Shown one piece after another: positions 43,768-52,900 of a stretch of 64,000 bases of DNA (within the stretch, counting starts at the first letter, position 1; each line of letters begins with the position of its first letter). A program made the translations under genes and the position numbers. The notes below the pieces were generated by a model that saw only the letters and a program-made list of their open reading frames with translations, had not been told where the DNA came from and did no database searches. The stretch covers positions 2,041,540 to 2,105,539 of the forward strand of contig NZ_WNXD01000001.1 of the NCBI RefSeq assembly GCF_014172375.1. The letters run 5' to 3'. This DNA is from Pedobacter planticolens (lineage in GTDB: Bacteria > Bacteroidota > Bacteroidia > Sphingobacteriales > Sphingobacteriaceae).

Positions 43768-44159
43768 CCTAAAAACTTCTCTTTCAATTCTGACGTAGGC
43801 ACCCAACAACTTTCCTGTTTACCAAACCATTTATAGCGGTTTTTAGAGATATAATTATAAACCACATCTCGAATAAAATGAGGAATGATTATAAAACCAT
43901 ATAACAAAGGCCATAATCCATTTAATTTTCTGACAACTCGCAATGCTGCAGTTGACCGTTGATAAACTTTACCATCTTCTAGCAGAATGAAACTATCTAA
44001 ATTTTCTGGAGCGATATTAAATGGAGCTATTTTTTCAGCAGCATATTCACTTTGTAAGGATGCAAAACGGAAAATATTTTTACTGTCTCTTCTAATCGTA
44101 AATTGCACTGCCCTATTACAGAGATTACAAACGCCATCGAAGAATATTACTGGATGCAT
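43764..44159 (-). CDS. DCC-family (DUF393) thiol-disulfide oxidoreductase-like protein
   Basis: This 131-residue protein carries the family motif DGVCNLCNRAV close to its N-terminus; the two cysteines resemble a thioredoxin-type CxxC. A further segment, FASLQSEYAAEK, and the hydrophobic GLWPLLYGFIIIPHFIRDVVY follow the family pattern. The biochemical role is unproven. I chose ATG 44159 over a TTG two codons upstream because a TATCTTTG box ends right there, so the transcript would be nearly leaderless. Confidence 0.85.
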   Translation of the reverse strand: MHPVIFFDGVCNLCNRAVQFTIRRDSKNIFRFASLQSEYAAEKIAPFNIAPENLDSFILLEDGKVYQRSTAALRVVRKLNGLWPLLYGFIIIPHFIRDVVYNYISKNRYKWFGKQESCWVPTSELKEKFLG

Positions 44160-44162
44160 ATA

Positions 44163-44170
44163 CAAAGATA
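44163..44170 (-). promoter_or_regulatory. -7 element of the DCC gene
   Basis: On the minus strand this reads TATCTTTG and ends four bases before ATG 44159. A TTTG lies upstream, but at about 15 bases, which is short for a -33 box. Confidence 0.45.
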
Positions 44171-44216
44171 GCCGATTTTATTTGGCAAATAATTGAATTA
44201 TCTTCGTTTAGTGGAT

Positions 44217-44933
44217 ATGAAAATCATTACTTGGAATTGTAATATGGCATTTAGAAAAAAGGCTAAACTTATTTTGGCACATCAACCTGATGTACTTATT
44301 ATTCCAGAATGTGAACATCCTGATAAGTTTAACTTCGATATAGATTTCCCAAAACCAACAAGTACATTGTGGTTTGGGAAAAATCAAAATAAGGGATTAG
44401 GAATATTTTCATACAATGATTTTGAATTAACAGTATTAGATAATCACAATGAAAATTTAAGAATGATTGTTCCAATAAAAGTTAATAAAGGAAACATCAA
44501 TTTTAATTTATTCGCTATTTGGGCAAATAATCCTGACGATAAAGATGGCCAATATGTAGAGCAGGTTTGGAAAGCAATTCATCATTATGATTCTTTAATT
44601 AGTCAAACAAATACTATCCTGATAGGAGATTTTAATAGCAATACCATTTGGGATAAACCAAGAAGAATTGGCAACCATTCTTCCGTTGTAAAACGATTAG
44701 AAGATAAAGGAATTTATAGCGTTTATCATTCACATTATAAGCAAAATCAAGGTTTAGAAGCACATCCAACACTTTATTTGTACAGACATCAAGATAAGCC
44801 GTATCATTTGGATTATTGCTTTGTTTCTGAAGATATACTGCAAAACCTGCAAGCTGTAGAAATTGGAGAATATGAATATTGGACTAAATTTAGTGATCAC
44901 GTTCCTATTATTGCAACTTTTAAATCTTGTTGA
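44217..44933 (+). CDS. Endonuclease/exonuclease/phosphatase-family protein
   Basis: This 238-residue protein of the DNase I-like fold begins MKIITWNCNMAF with the conserved Asn. It has PECEHPDK (metal-binding Glu), ILIGDFNSNTIWD (catalytic Asp/Asn) and a C-terminal FSDHVPIIATF (His). The substrate could be DNA, a phospholipid or an inositol phosphate and is not predictable. The ATG at 44217 is used; a TTG at 44193 would precede it. It is divergent from the DCC gene, with 57 bp between starts. Confidence 0.88.
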   Translation: MKIITWNCNMAFRKKAKLILAHQPDVLIIPECEHPDKFNFDIDFPKPTSTLWFGKNQNKGLGIFSYNDFELTVLDNHNENLRMIVPIKVNKGNINFNLFAIWANNPDDKDGQYVEQVWKAIHHYDSLISQTNTILIGDFNSNTIWDKPRRIGNHSSVVKRLEDKGIYSVYHSHYKQNQGLEAHPTLYLYRHQDKPYHLDYCFVSEDILQNLQAVEIGEYEYWTKFSDHVPIIATFKSC

Positions 44934-44957
44934 TGTTTTTTGCACTTCCGCTCAACC

Positions 44958-45003
44958 TAAACCTGATTGCAGCGAACACGAAGTAAAGCGGAAAGCAGGG
45001 CTG
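44958..45003. repeat. Family C repeat fragment
   Basis: AAACCTGATTGCAGCGAACA to AGCGGAAAGCAGGGCTGC resembles 39298-39350. It sits between the EEP-family gene and pyrR. Confidence 0.6.
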
Positions 45004-45076
45004 CTTTTTGCGACGAAAACTGAACCTTGCTTTTCAAATCAATTTTCAACCTTTTTCAACTTTAAAACATTTCAAC

Positions 45077-45107
45077 TTTCCAACATTAAAACATTTGTCT
45101 ATATTTG
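45077..45107 (+). promoter_or_regulatory. Promoter of pyrR
   Basis: TTTC (45077-45080), a 19-base spacer and TATATTTG (45100-45107) fit the consensus. The predicted start at about 45114 leaves roughly 9 nt before ATG 45123, too short for a PyrR-type attenuator leader. Confidence 0.68.
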
Positions 45108-45122
45108 CCCAATCCTTGTTCC

Positions 45123-45677
45123 ATGCAAAAGAGAACCCTGCTAAACGGTCAGAAATTTCAAATCACAATTAAGCGACTTTGTCATCAGTTAATTGAGAAC
45201 CACACCGATTTTACTAATACTGTATTAATTGGCATTCAACCCAGAGGAACTTATTTTGCAGATCGCGTACACCAAGAACTTTCTGAAATTCTAAAAACAA
45301 AATCAATTAAAAAAGGGAATTTAGATATTACTTTTTTCAGGGATGATTTTAGAAGAAAAGACGGTTTAGTTACCGCAAGCAGCAATACCATAGATTTTAT
45401 TATTGAAGGCAAACAAGTCATTTTAATTGATGATGTATTATGGACTGGCAGAACAATTCGTGCCGCGATGGATGCATTGTTAGCATATGGCAGACCAGAA
45501 AAAGTAGAGTTGATGGTTTTGATTGACAGAAGATTTTCTAGACACTTACCCATCGAGCCAAATTATATTGGGCAACAGGTAGATTGTGTTGACTCACAAA
45601 AAGTTAAGGTGAGCTGGAAAGAGAACGAAGGTGAAGACAAAGTGATTTTATTATCAGAACCGTCCACGCCAAAATGA
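45123..45677 (+). CDS. pyrR: PyrR-family phosphoribosyltransferase
   Basis: This 184-residue protein has the type I PRTase fold with the PRPP-binding VILIDDVLWTGRTIRAAMDA motif. It also has LIGIQPRGTYFADRVHQEL and the PyrR-typical RFSRHLPIEPNYIGQQVDC. Known PyrR proteins regulate pyr operons by mRNA binding and have uracil phosphoribosyltransferase activity. It is followed by pyrB after 72 bp. ATG 45123 is used; the longer frame starts with TTG inside the promoter. Confidence 0.9.
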   Translation: MQKRTLLNGQKFQITIKRLCHQLIENHTDFTNTVLIGIQPRGTYFADRVHQELSEILKTKSIKKGNLDITFFRDDFRRKDGLVTASSNTIDFIIEGKQVILIDDVLWTGRTIRAAMDALLAYGRPEKVELMVLIDRRFSRHLPIEPNYIGQQVDCVDSQKVKVSWKENEGEDKVILLSEPSTPK

Positions 45678-45749
45678 TTATTTTGGATGGAAAGCTCTAT
45701 CTGACAATTAAAAACAATATAATAAACAGATAAAAAGCAATAACGTAAA

Positions 45750-46682
45750 ATGGCAGCAGAAAAATTATCAACCCGACATCTTTTAGGCATTAAAGATATT
45801 AACCTGAATGATATTGAATTGATTTTTGAAACCGCTGATAATTTTAAAGATGTCATCAATCGTCCCATTAAAAAGGTTCCTTCCTTGCGGGATATCACTA
45901 TTGCCAATATATTTTTCGAAAACTCTACTCGCACTAAACTTTCTTTTGAATTAGCCGAAAAAAGACTTTCTGCAGATGTTGTAAACTTTGCTGCTTCTTC
46001 ATCATCAGTTAGCAAAGGTGAAACCTTAATTGATACAGTAAACAACATCTTAGCCATGAAAGTTGATATGGTGGTGATGCGTCATCCATATGCTGGAGCT
46101 GGCGTTTTTTTAAGTAAACACATTAAGGCACAAATTGTTAATGCTGGCGATGGCGCACATGAACACCCAACACAAGCTTTACTAGACGCGTACTCTATCC
46201 GCCAGAAACTAGGCGATGTGAGAGGCAAAAAAGTAGTAATTGTAGGTGATATTTTGCATTCGAGAGTTGCTATTTCAAACATACTTTGCCTGCAAATGTT
46301 AGGTGCAGAAGTGATGGTTTGCGGACCTACGACTTTAATTCCAAAACACATTGCATCACTTGGTGTTAAAGTGGAACACGATTTAAAAAAAGCGCTTAAC
46401 TGGTGTGATGTAGCCAATATGTTGCGCATCCAATTAGAAAGACAAGACATTAAATATTTCCCGTCGCAACGCGAATACGCCATGATGTATGGTCTTAACA
46501 AACAAATCTTAGATAATCTTGACAAGGAAATTGTAGTAATGCATCCAGGCCCAATTAATCGTGGTGTAGAGATTACCAGCGATGTTGCCGATAGCAAACA
46601 ATCTATCATTTTAGAGCAAGTAGAAAATGGTGTAGCAGTTAGAATGGCTGTACTTTATTTACTGGCCAGTCAAAACGACTAA
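45750..46682 (+). CDS. pyrB: Aspartate carbamoyltransferase catalytic subunit
   Basis: This 310-residue enzyme makes N-carbamoyl-aspartate in pyrimidine synthesis. The carbamoyl-phosphate-binding FENSTRTKLSFELAEKRL, MRHPYAGAG, GDGAHEHPTQALLDAYS and the C-terminal MHPGPINRGVEI are all present. No regulatory subunit gene is seen. It forms a unit with pyrR. An alternative short upstream minus-strand frame is a shadow. Confidence 0.95.
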   Translation: MAAEKLSTRHLLGIKDINLNDIELIFETADNFKDVINRPIKKVPSLRDITIANIFFENSTRTKLSFELAEKRLSADVVNFAASSSSVSKGETLIDTVNNILAMKVDMVVMRHPYAGAGVFLSKHIKAQIVNAGDGAHEHPTQALLDAYSIRQKLGDVRGKKVVIVGDILHSRVAISNILCLQMLGAEVMVCGPTTLIPKHIASLGVKVEHDLKKALNWCDVANMLRIQLERQDIKYFPSQREYAMMYGLNKQILDNLDKEIVVMHPGPINRGVEITSDVADSKQSIILEQVENGVAVRMAVLYLLASQND

Positions 46683-46717
46683 AATAACTTAGTATAAGGC
46701 ATTTAGAACTTAGACAT

Positions 46718-46756
46718 CAGACTTTCAGACTTTCAAATTTCTCGGACTTCCGGACT
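46718..46756. repeat. Fragment of the GACTTTCGGACTT repeat family
   Basis: CAGACTTTCAGACTTTCAAA and TCTCGGACTTCCGGACT resemble the arms at 21340-21508. It lies in the gap between pyrB and the large TPR gene. Confidence 0.5.
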
Positions 46757-46873
46757 CATCTATACCAATTTCAAAATCTATTCGTTAAACCTGTGTTATC
46801 AACAGATGTTAATTACTTATGTTGATAAGCTTTGATACTATTTATAATTTAGTACCAACCATATTTGAAACCT

Positions 46874-49800
46874 ATGCATAAGAAATACCTATTAGTTCCC
46901 TTCTTTTTAGTTGGCGGTATCAGCGCCAATTTTGCCCAAGTAAGTCCATTAGTAAATCTCAATAAAAATTACCAAACTGGTTTAGAGCTTCTTCAAAATG
47001 AAAAATATGTAGCAGCCGCCCAACAATTTAAATTGGTAGAGCAGATTAGAAGCAAAGCAAGTACACAACAAGAAAGCAATGCCGAATTATCTTTATTAAA
47101 AGAGAATGCTAAATTTTATGCAGCTGTTTGTGCTTTAGAATTAGGAAATGAAGATGCTGAAACATTATTTCAAGAATTTATTAGAGAATATCCGCTAAAT
47201 CCTAATACAAAATTGGCGTATTTCCATGTTGGAAAATCTTATTTCGCACAAAAGAATTATACAAAAGCATTAGAATGGTTTGAAAAAACAGAACCAAGTT
47301 CACTTTCACAAAAACAACGAGTTGAATATCAATTTAAACAAGGCTATGCGTATTTTGAATTGAAGAATTATGAAAAAGCCGAGCCTTTATTTGAAGCTGT
47401 CAAAAAAGAAGATTCTCAATTTAAAGAAAGCGCAACTTACTACTTCGCTTACATCAACTACCTAAATAAGGAATATAAAACTGCTCTTGCTAATTTTGAA
47501 AAGCTAAAAGGTTCTCCTACTTATGAAGCAAGTTATCCGTATTACATCACTTCTATGTATTATTTGGATGAACGTTATGACGATGTTATTGATTACGCAA
47601 TACCTGCAATGGCAAAAACCAAACAACAGTTTGAGCCTGAAATGCTAAGTTTAGTTGCGGCATCTTATTTCGCTAAATCTGAATTTAAAAATGCCGAGAA
47701 ATACTTTACAGAATTTTATGCTAAAGATAAAAGTCAGAGCAAAAACAATCTTTTCATTTATCAATATGGATACGCTTTATTCCAAAATGGAAAATTTAAA
47801 GAATCCGTTCCAGTATTAGAAAAACTAAACACCGATGATATTTACCTGCAAAACGGTATGTACACCCTAGGTAAATCAGCACTTAAATTAAATAATAAAG
47901 AAAAAGCGAGGAGTGCATTTTTCAGAGCATCCAGATTAGATTTTGACAAAAACATACAAGAAGAAGCGTGGATTAATTACGCAAAGCTGAGTTACGAGTT
48001 AGAGTTCAATTCACAAGCTTTAGAGTCTACTCAAAGTTTTTTAAAGCAATTTCCTAACTCCAAAAAAATAAATGAAGCGAAAACCTTATTAGGAGAAATT
48101 TTATTAACTAGTAAAAATTATCAGGCAGCTATTGATATTTTAGAACCTATTCAAAGCAAAACTCCAGAAGCTAAAGAAGCATACCAAAAAGTAACTTATT
48201 TCCGCGGATTAGAATTTTACAACGAAAGAGCTTTCCCAAATGCTTTATCTATGTTTTTACGTTCGGGTAATTTTCAAGAGGATAAAGAAATTTACGCTTT
48301 AAGTGTGTATTGGATGGCAGAATCGATGTACGAATTGCGCAAGTTTGGGGAAACTGTTAAAACCTTCGAAAAATTCTTAGCTATACCTGCCGCAGAAAAA
48401 ACTGAAGTGTACAATTTCGCTAATTACGCTTTAGGTTACGCTGCTTTCGAAGACGAAAAATATGCTAAAGCTGCTACTTATTTCGAGCGGTTTTTAAGTG
48501 GAAATGATAAAGATCCAAAAACTGTAAATGATGCAACTATCCGTTTGGCAGATTCTTATTTCGTTAATAAAAACTATAACGAAGCCATGTCAAACTATAA
48601 TAAAATCATCAATGGTAAATTAACTGGCGAAGATTATGCATTGTTTCAACGTGGTATGATACAAGGTTTGCAAAAACAAGATGATGCTAAAATTGCGACC
48701 ATGCAAAGTTTATTAAGCAAATTTCCTACTTCAAACTACGCTGATGATGCTGGCTTTGAAACTGCCTATACCTATTTCAATAAAGGAGAATTTGATAAAT
48801 CGAAATCTGATTTAGTTGATTTAGTGGCGAAATATCCACGTAGCAGTTACATTCCTCGTGCTTTAGTAACCATCGGTTTGGTGCAATACAACCAAGATCA
48901 AGATGATGCAGCACTAGAATCATTCAAAAAAGTAATTAGAGACTACGCAAGTGCGCCAGAAGCTAAACAAGCTTTAGAATCGATAAAAAATATTTATGTA
49001 GATAAAGGCGATGCAAATGGTTTTATCAGCTATGCTGGAACTACTCCATTGGGAAATTATTCGATGAGCGAACAAGATAATATCGTTTTTCAAGCGGCTA
49101 ACAATAGATATTTAAAAGGCGATGCGCAAGGAACTTATGAAGCTGTAAATGCATATTTTGATAAATTCCCAAAAGCCATTCATGATAAGGAAGCCAAGTT
49201 TATTAGAGCAGAATCTTTGGTAAAATTAAATCGCTCTGCAGAAGCAATTGCAGATTACGATTACATTCTTAACGATTGGACAAGCGATTATACTGAGCGT
49301 TCGTTAATCAGTGTTTCGAAAGTATTAATGGATGAGAAAAAATACAATGAAGCGATTGTTTACTTAAAAAGGTTAGAAACTACAGCCGATTATAAAGTGC
49401 ATTACACTTACGCAATTAATAATTTATTGAAAGCGTACAATGCCTTAAATATGCCCGATGATATGCTTAAATATGCTGATCTCATCAAAAACTCTGACAA
49501 AGCATCTGAAGAAGAAAAAAATAGTTCAGACTTATATTTAGGTAAAGCGTATTTATTAAAAGCTGATACAGTTCAGGCGATAAAGTCATTTAATAATGTG
49601 GTGGCTAAAACCAAAACACTAGCTGCAGCAGAAGCAAAATACAATTTGGCTGCTTTACAATATGCCAAAGGCGATTACAAAACTTCTCAAAAAACCTGTT
49701 TCGATTTGATTAACAATATGCCATCATACGATTATTGGGTAGCTAAATCGTTCATTTTATTATCTGATAATTATTTAGCGCTGAAAGACAAATTACAAGC

Positions 49801-49891
49801 AAAAAGCACCTTATTAAGTATCATAGACAATTACGAAGGCAAGGATGACATTATTCCAATCGCCAAAGAGAAATTAGCAAAATTAAACTAG
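46874..49891 (+). CDS. Large exported tetratricopeptide-repeat protein, first gene of the ExbBD/SPOR cluster
   Basis: This is a 1005-residue protein. The signal peptide (KKYLLVPFFLVGGISANFAQ) is followed almost entirely by TPR units. Examples are ALEWFEKTEPSSLSQKQRVE, YAYFELKNYEKAEPLFEAV, FQNGKFKESVPVLEKLN, YALGYAAFEDEKYAKAATYFERF and FNKGEFDKSKSDLVDLVAKY. At this size it could span or scaffold a periplasmic assembly. The next gene (barrel) starts 4 bp after the stop, and the run continues to the TonB-like gene. ATG 46874 is preferred over a TTG nine bases upstream. The function is unknown. Confidence 0.85.
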   Translation: MHKKYLLVPFFLVGGISANFAQVSPLVNLNKNYQTGLELLQNEKYVAAAQQFKLVEQIRSKASTQQESNAELSLLKENAKFYAAVCALELGNEDAETLFQEFIREYPLNPNTKLAYFHVGKSYFAQKNYTKALEWFEKTEPSSLSQKQRVEYQFKQGYAYFELKNYEKAEPLFEAVKKEDSQFKESATYYFAYINYLNKEYKTALANFEKLKGSPTYEASYPYYITSMYYLDERYDDVIDYAIPAMAKTKQQFEPEMLSLVAASYFAKSEFKNAEKYFTEFYAKDKSQSKNNLFIYQYGYALFQNGKFKESVPVLEKLNTDDIYLQNGMYTLGKSALKLNNKEKARSAFFRASRLDFDKNIQEEAWINYAKLSYELEFNSQALESTQSFLKQFPNSKKINEAKTLLGEILLTSKNYQAAIDILEPIQSKTPEAKEAYQKVTYFRGLEFYNERAFPNALSMFLRSGNFQEDKEIYALSVYWMAESMYELRKFGETVKTFEKFLAIPAAEKTEVYNFANYALGYAAFEDEKYAKAATYFERFLSGNDKDPKTVNDATIRLADSYFVNKNYNEAMSNYNKIINGKLTGEDYALFQRGMIQGLQKQDDAKIATMQSLLSKFPTSNYADDAGFETAYTYFNKGEFDKSKSDLVDLVAKYPRSSYIPRALVTIGLVQYNQDQDDAALESFKKVIRDYASAPEAKQALESIKNIYVDKGDANGFISYAGTTPLGNYSMSEQDNIVFQAANNRYLKGDAQGTYEAVNAYFDKFPKAIHDKEAKFIRAESLVKLNRSAEAIADYDYILNDWTSDYTERSLISVSKVLMDEKKYNEAIVYLKRLETTADYKVHYTYAINNLLKAYNALNMPDDMLKYADLIKNSDKASEEEKNSSDLYLGKAYLLKADTVQAIKSFNNVVAKTKTLAAAEAKYNLAALQYAKGDYKTSQKTCFDLINNMPSYDYWVAKSFILLSDNYLALKDKLQAKSTLLSIIDNYEGKDDIIPIAKEKLAKLN

Positions 49892-49894
49892 ACG

Positions 49895-51601
49895 ATGAAG
49901 ATGAGATTAAATAAAACCATATATACGACTTTATTCTTTTTAGCTGCAGGTACTTTTATAGCAAAAGCGCAGGATGTTAAACCTCCTGAAAAAGCTGTAA
50001 CCGAAGAAGTTGAGATTATTAGACCTTATAAACCTGTTTTAGCTGAAGCTGTTAAATTAAGAAGAAGCCCTGATTTAGATAACATTAAAACCTATAAAGC
50101 TAAATTTAACTATACACTCACCGATAGAAAATTAGAACTTAACTCTGATATTCAGAAATTACAAGCGCAACAATTGGCTGACGAGCGTGCCACTGAATTG
50201 ATAAATAATTATGTAAAAGGTGGTATAGGCTCTCTGTCTACACTTTTAGCCGAAGCTTATGTAAATATTGGTCGTGATGAAGCCTTGCAAGCTGGAGCAT
50301 TTTTCAGACATTTTAGTCAAGAAGGAAAACTCAATAAGCAAAACGATAATACACAGCAACTAAGTGTTTTTGGAAGAAGTATTGGTAATAAAGCAACATT
50401 GAGTGGTCGTTTAAATTACGAAAGACATGGTTTGTATTTTTATGGAAATGATGACGCAAGACCAACTTTAAACCCAAATCCCGAAAGGCAAGTGTTAAAC
50501 TTTTTCGAACTAGAAGGGGAAGCGGTAAATAAATATACTGGCGATGAAAATGCATTGAGTTACGCTGCAAAAGTTAACGCGTATATGTTTAGCGATAAAT
50601 TTGATGCTAAAGAACAAGCTTTAACTTTAACAGGATATTTGAACAAAAGAATTAGCAGTTTTAATGTAGGTTTAGCAGCAGCGGCTGAAATCGGAAACAC
50701 AAAAGGTTTTAGCACCAGTGTTTCTAACAATTTGTTACGCTTAAATCCTTATTTAAAATTACAAGCAAAAGGAGTTAAAATTACTGCAGGAATAAACTTT
50801 GTACAAGAGTTTGGTGATTTTTCATCAACTAGAATTTTCCCAGCTATTACAGCAGATTTCACTTTAATTCCTGATTTCCTACAAATATTTGGTGAAGTAA
50901 AAGGTGATGTTAATCGCAATACATTGAAAAACTTTACCGATGAAAACCCATTCTTAAATAGCAATATCGCTATACAAAACAGTGTAGAAAAAATAAGCAT
51001 TAGCGCAGGCATAAAAGGTACAGGCGGACCAGGTTTTGGTTACAAAGCTAGATTTTACAGTAAAAAAATAACCGATATGCCTTTATTCGTTAATAATTTT
51101 ACCGATTTCAATAAGTTCGATGTGATTTACGATTTCGGAACCATGAAATTATTAGGCTTAGAAGGAGAAATTTCGGTGCAAGTAAGTGATGACTTAAAAT
51201 GGACTGGTAAGCTAAATATCGAAGATTATAAAGCAGCAGCTGAGCAGGAAAGTTATTTTAAGCCACAACTTCGCATCGGTTCTAACCTTTTCTATACCTA
51301 CAATAAAAAATTAAACTTCAATGCAAGTATAGCCATACAAGGCGATAGCAATGCCAAAGTGTACACAGCAGATCCAATAACATCGGCTGGCACCTATCCT
51401 CCCATTCCAGATTTCACCAAAGAAAGTATAGTTAACGTAAAAGGCTTTGTAGATTTAGGCATTGGCGCAGATTATAAAATCAACAATAAATTTTCTGTCT
51501 TCGCAAAAGCCAATAATTTGCTCAATACAAAATATAGCAAATTTTTGTATTATCGCATGAATGGTTTAAATATTTTTGGCGGCTTAACCTATTCATTTTA
51601 A
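49895..51601 (+). CDS. Outer-membrane beta-barrel protein, TonB-dependent-receptor-like without plug
   Basis: This is a 568-residue exported protein (signal ending FIAKAQ). A conserved N-terminal segment, EEVEIIRPYKPVLAEAVKLR, is followed by a charged segment and then a long series of amphipathic beta strands. These include NKATLSGRLNYERHGLYFYG, KLNFNASIAIQGD and KFSVFAKANNLLNTKYSKF. It ends with GLTYSF, a terminal aromatic typical of BamA-targeted barrels. The NNLLNTKYSKF ending resembles SusC/TonB receptors, but I see no plug domain. It lies within the ExbB/ExbD operon, which suggests a partner for energy transduction. Confidence 0.78.
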   Translation: MKMRLNKTIYTTLFFLAAGTFIAKAQDVKPPEKAVTEEVEIIRPYKPVLAEAVKLRRSPDLDNIKTYKAKFNYTLTDRKLELNSDIQKLQAQQLADERATELINNYVKGGIGSLSTLLAEAYVNIGRDEALQAGAFFRHFSQEGKLNKQNDNTQQLSVFGRSIGNKATLSGRLNYERHGLYFYGNDDARPTLNPNPERQVLNFFELEGEAVNKYTGDENALSYAAKVNAYMFSDKFDAKEQALTLTGYLNKRISSFNVGLAAAAEIGNTKGFSTSVSNNLLRLNPYLKLQAKGVKITAGINFVQEFGDFSSTRIFPAITADFTLIPDFLQIFGEVKGDVNRNTLKNFTDENPFLNSNIAIQNSVEKISISAGIKGTGGPGFGYKARFYSKKITDMPLFVNNFTDFNKFDVIYDFGTMKLLGLEGEISVQVSDDLKWTGKLNIEDYKAAAEQESYFKPQLRIGSNLFYTYNKKLNFNASIAIQGDSNAKVYTADPITSAGTYPPIPDFTKESIVNVKGFVDLGIGADYKINNKFSVFAKANNLLNTKYSKFLYYRMNGLNIFGGLTYSF

Positions 51602-51656
51602 CAGGTTAAGAAATTAATTATTGGTTGATACCGAATTAAAATTTATTTTTACCAGA

Positions 51657-52898
51657 ATGGATATATTATTATACCTAACAGAGCTTTTACAAACCCGCAA
51701 AACAGTGGGTATTGCTGGCTTGGGTACGCTATATAAAAAAAAATCACCTGGTAAATACGATGCAGATAAACATGCGTTTGTTCCACCAAGCTATATTATT
51801 GCGTTTACTAAAGAGTTAAAAGAGCAAGAAGAATTAGCAAATTTCATCAGCAACAAAAGAAATATAACTACAGATTCTGCCAATTACTATATTGGAGAAT
51901 TTGCAGAGAAAATACATGCTGAATTAGCTGATAAATATGAAGCTGATTTAGCGCCAATTGGTAAGCTAAAATTAGTTAACGATGAACTTACTTTTATACC
52001 AGAGCAAGAAAGCAGTTTTGGTTTTGAGTTTTATGGCTTACCAACCTTAACTGAAATTAATTCAGAAACTGAAAAAGAAGAAATTTCAACTCCTATCAAC
52101 AAAGTTGAAGAAAATACAATTGAAGAAATTGAGGAAGAAAATAAGTTAGAAGAGGAAAATCCTGGTCAGGAAACTACTGATAATTTAGAAGAAAATGTTT
52201 TAGTTAATGATGAACAAGAAGTTTATGAAGAAATAGCCGATGTTCAAAACAATGAAAAAACTTATCATAATCTAAATGATTTACCTCCAATAATTGAAAC
52301 AACTGAAGAGGAAGAAAAAGAAGAGGATATTCAAAATGAAGTTTCTACTGAAGAAATTCTTGAAGAAGAACCTGAATCTAAAAAAGGTCTTCCTTTTTTC
52401 ATGAAGTTTCTAATTGTACTGCTTATCATTATAGCCGCTGGTGCAATAGCTTATTTTATAAATCCTCCATTTTTTGATAAATACATCAAACATAATTTTG
52501 AAGGGAAACAGGATAAAAATGTACCAATCGTACCAAATGATTCGTTAACAAATAAAGCCGATTCTTCAAAAGTAGATAGTCTTGCTAAAAACAACGATTT
52601 AGTTAAACTAACTACAGATTCTGCTACTACAACTATCGATAGTAGTAAAGTAATGATTTATGAAGTATTGGTAAGTGCAGTTGCAACAGAAAGAAAAGCA
52701 AATAAAATTATTGCAAATTTAGCTAAAGAAGGTGTTACAGCTAGAAAAATTAAGCTATCTAAAACTATGATTAACATAAGCGCTGGTTCTTTTTTAACCA
52801 ATGAAGATGCGTTGAAATATAGAGATAGTCTAAGAACTAAACTAAAAAATCCGGGTATTTATATCCAACCCATTAAACCCAAAACACACAAAAAATAA
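51657..52898 (+). CDS. HU-like (CCDC81-type) / transmembrane / SPOR-domain protein
   Basis: This is a 413-residue protein. Residues 1-60 and about 65-125 form the two prokaryotic-HU-type (CCDC81-like) domains. The first has VGIAGLGTLYKKKSPGKY; the second has YYIGEFAEKI and LAPIGKLKL. A highly acidic linker (about 135-240) and a membrane helix (248-268) follow. A periplasmic linker then leads to a SPOR domain (333-408, ending NPGIYIQPIK). SPOR domains bind denuded septal peptidoglycan. HU-like folds may bind DNA or just form a cytoplasmic module. Cytosol-to-cell-wall topology is therefore predicted. ATG 51657 is used. Confidence 0.83.
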   Translation: MDILLYLTELLQTRKTVGIAGLGTLYKKKSPGKYDADKHAFVPPSYIIAFTKELKEQEELANFISNKRNITTDSANYYIGEFAEKIHAELADKYEADLAPIGKLKLVNDELTFIPEQESSFGFEFYGLPTLTEINSETEKEEISTPINKVEENTIEEIEEENKLEEENPGQETTDNLEENVLVNDEQEVYEEIADVQNNEKTYHNLNDLPPIIETTEEEEKEEDIQNEVSTEEILEEEPESKKGLPFFMKFLIVLLIIIAAGAIAYFINPPFFDKYIKHNFEGKQDKNVPIVPNDSLTNKADSSKVDSLAKNNDLVKLTTDSATTTIDSSKVMIYEVLVSAVATERKANKIIANLAKEGVTARKIKLSKTMINISAGSFLTNEDALKYRDSLRTKLKNPGIYIQPIKPKTHKK

Positions 52899-52900
52899 AT

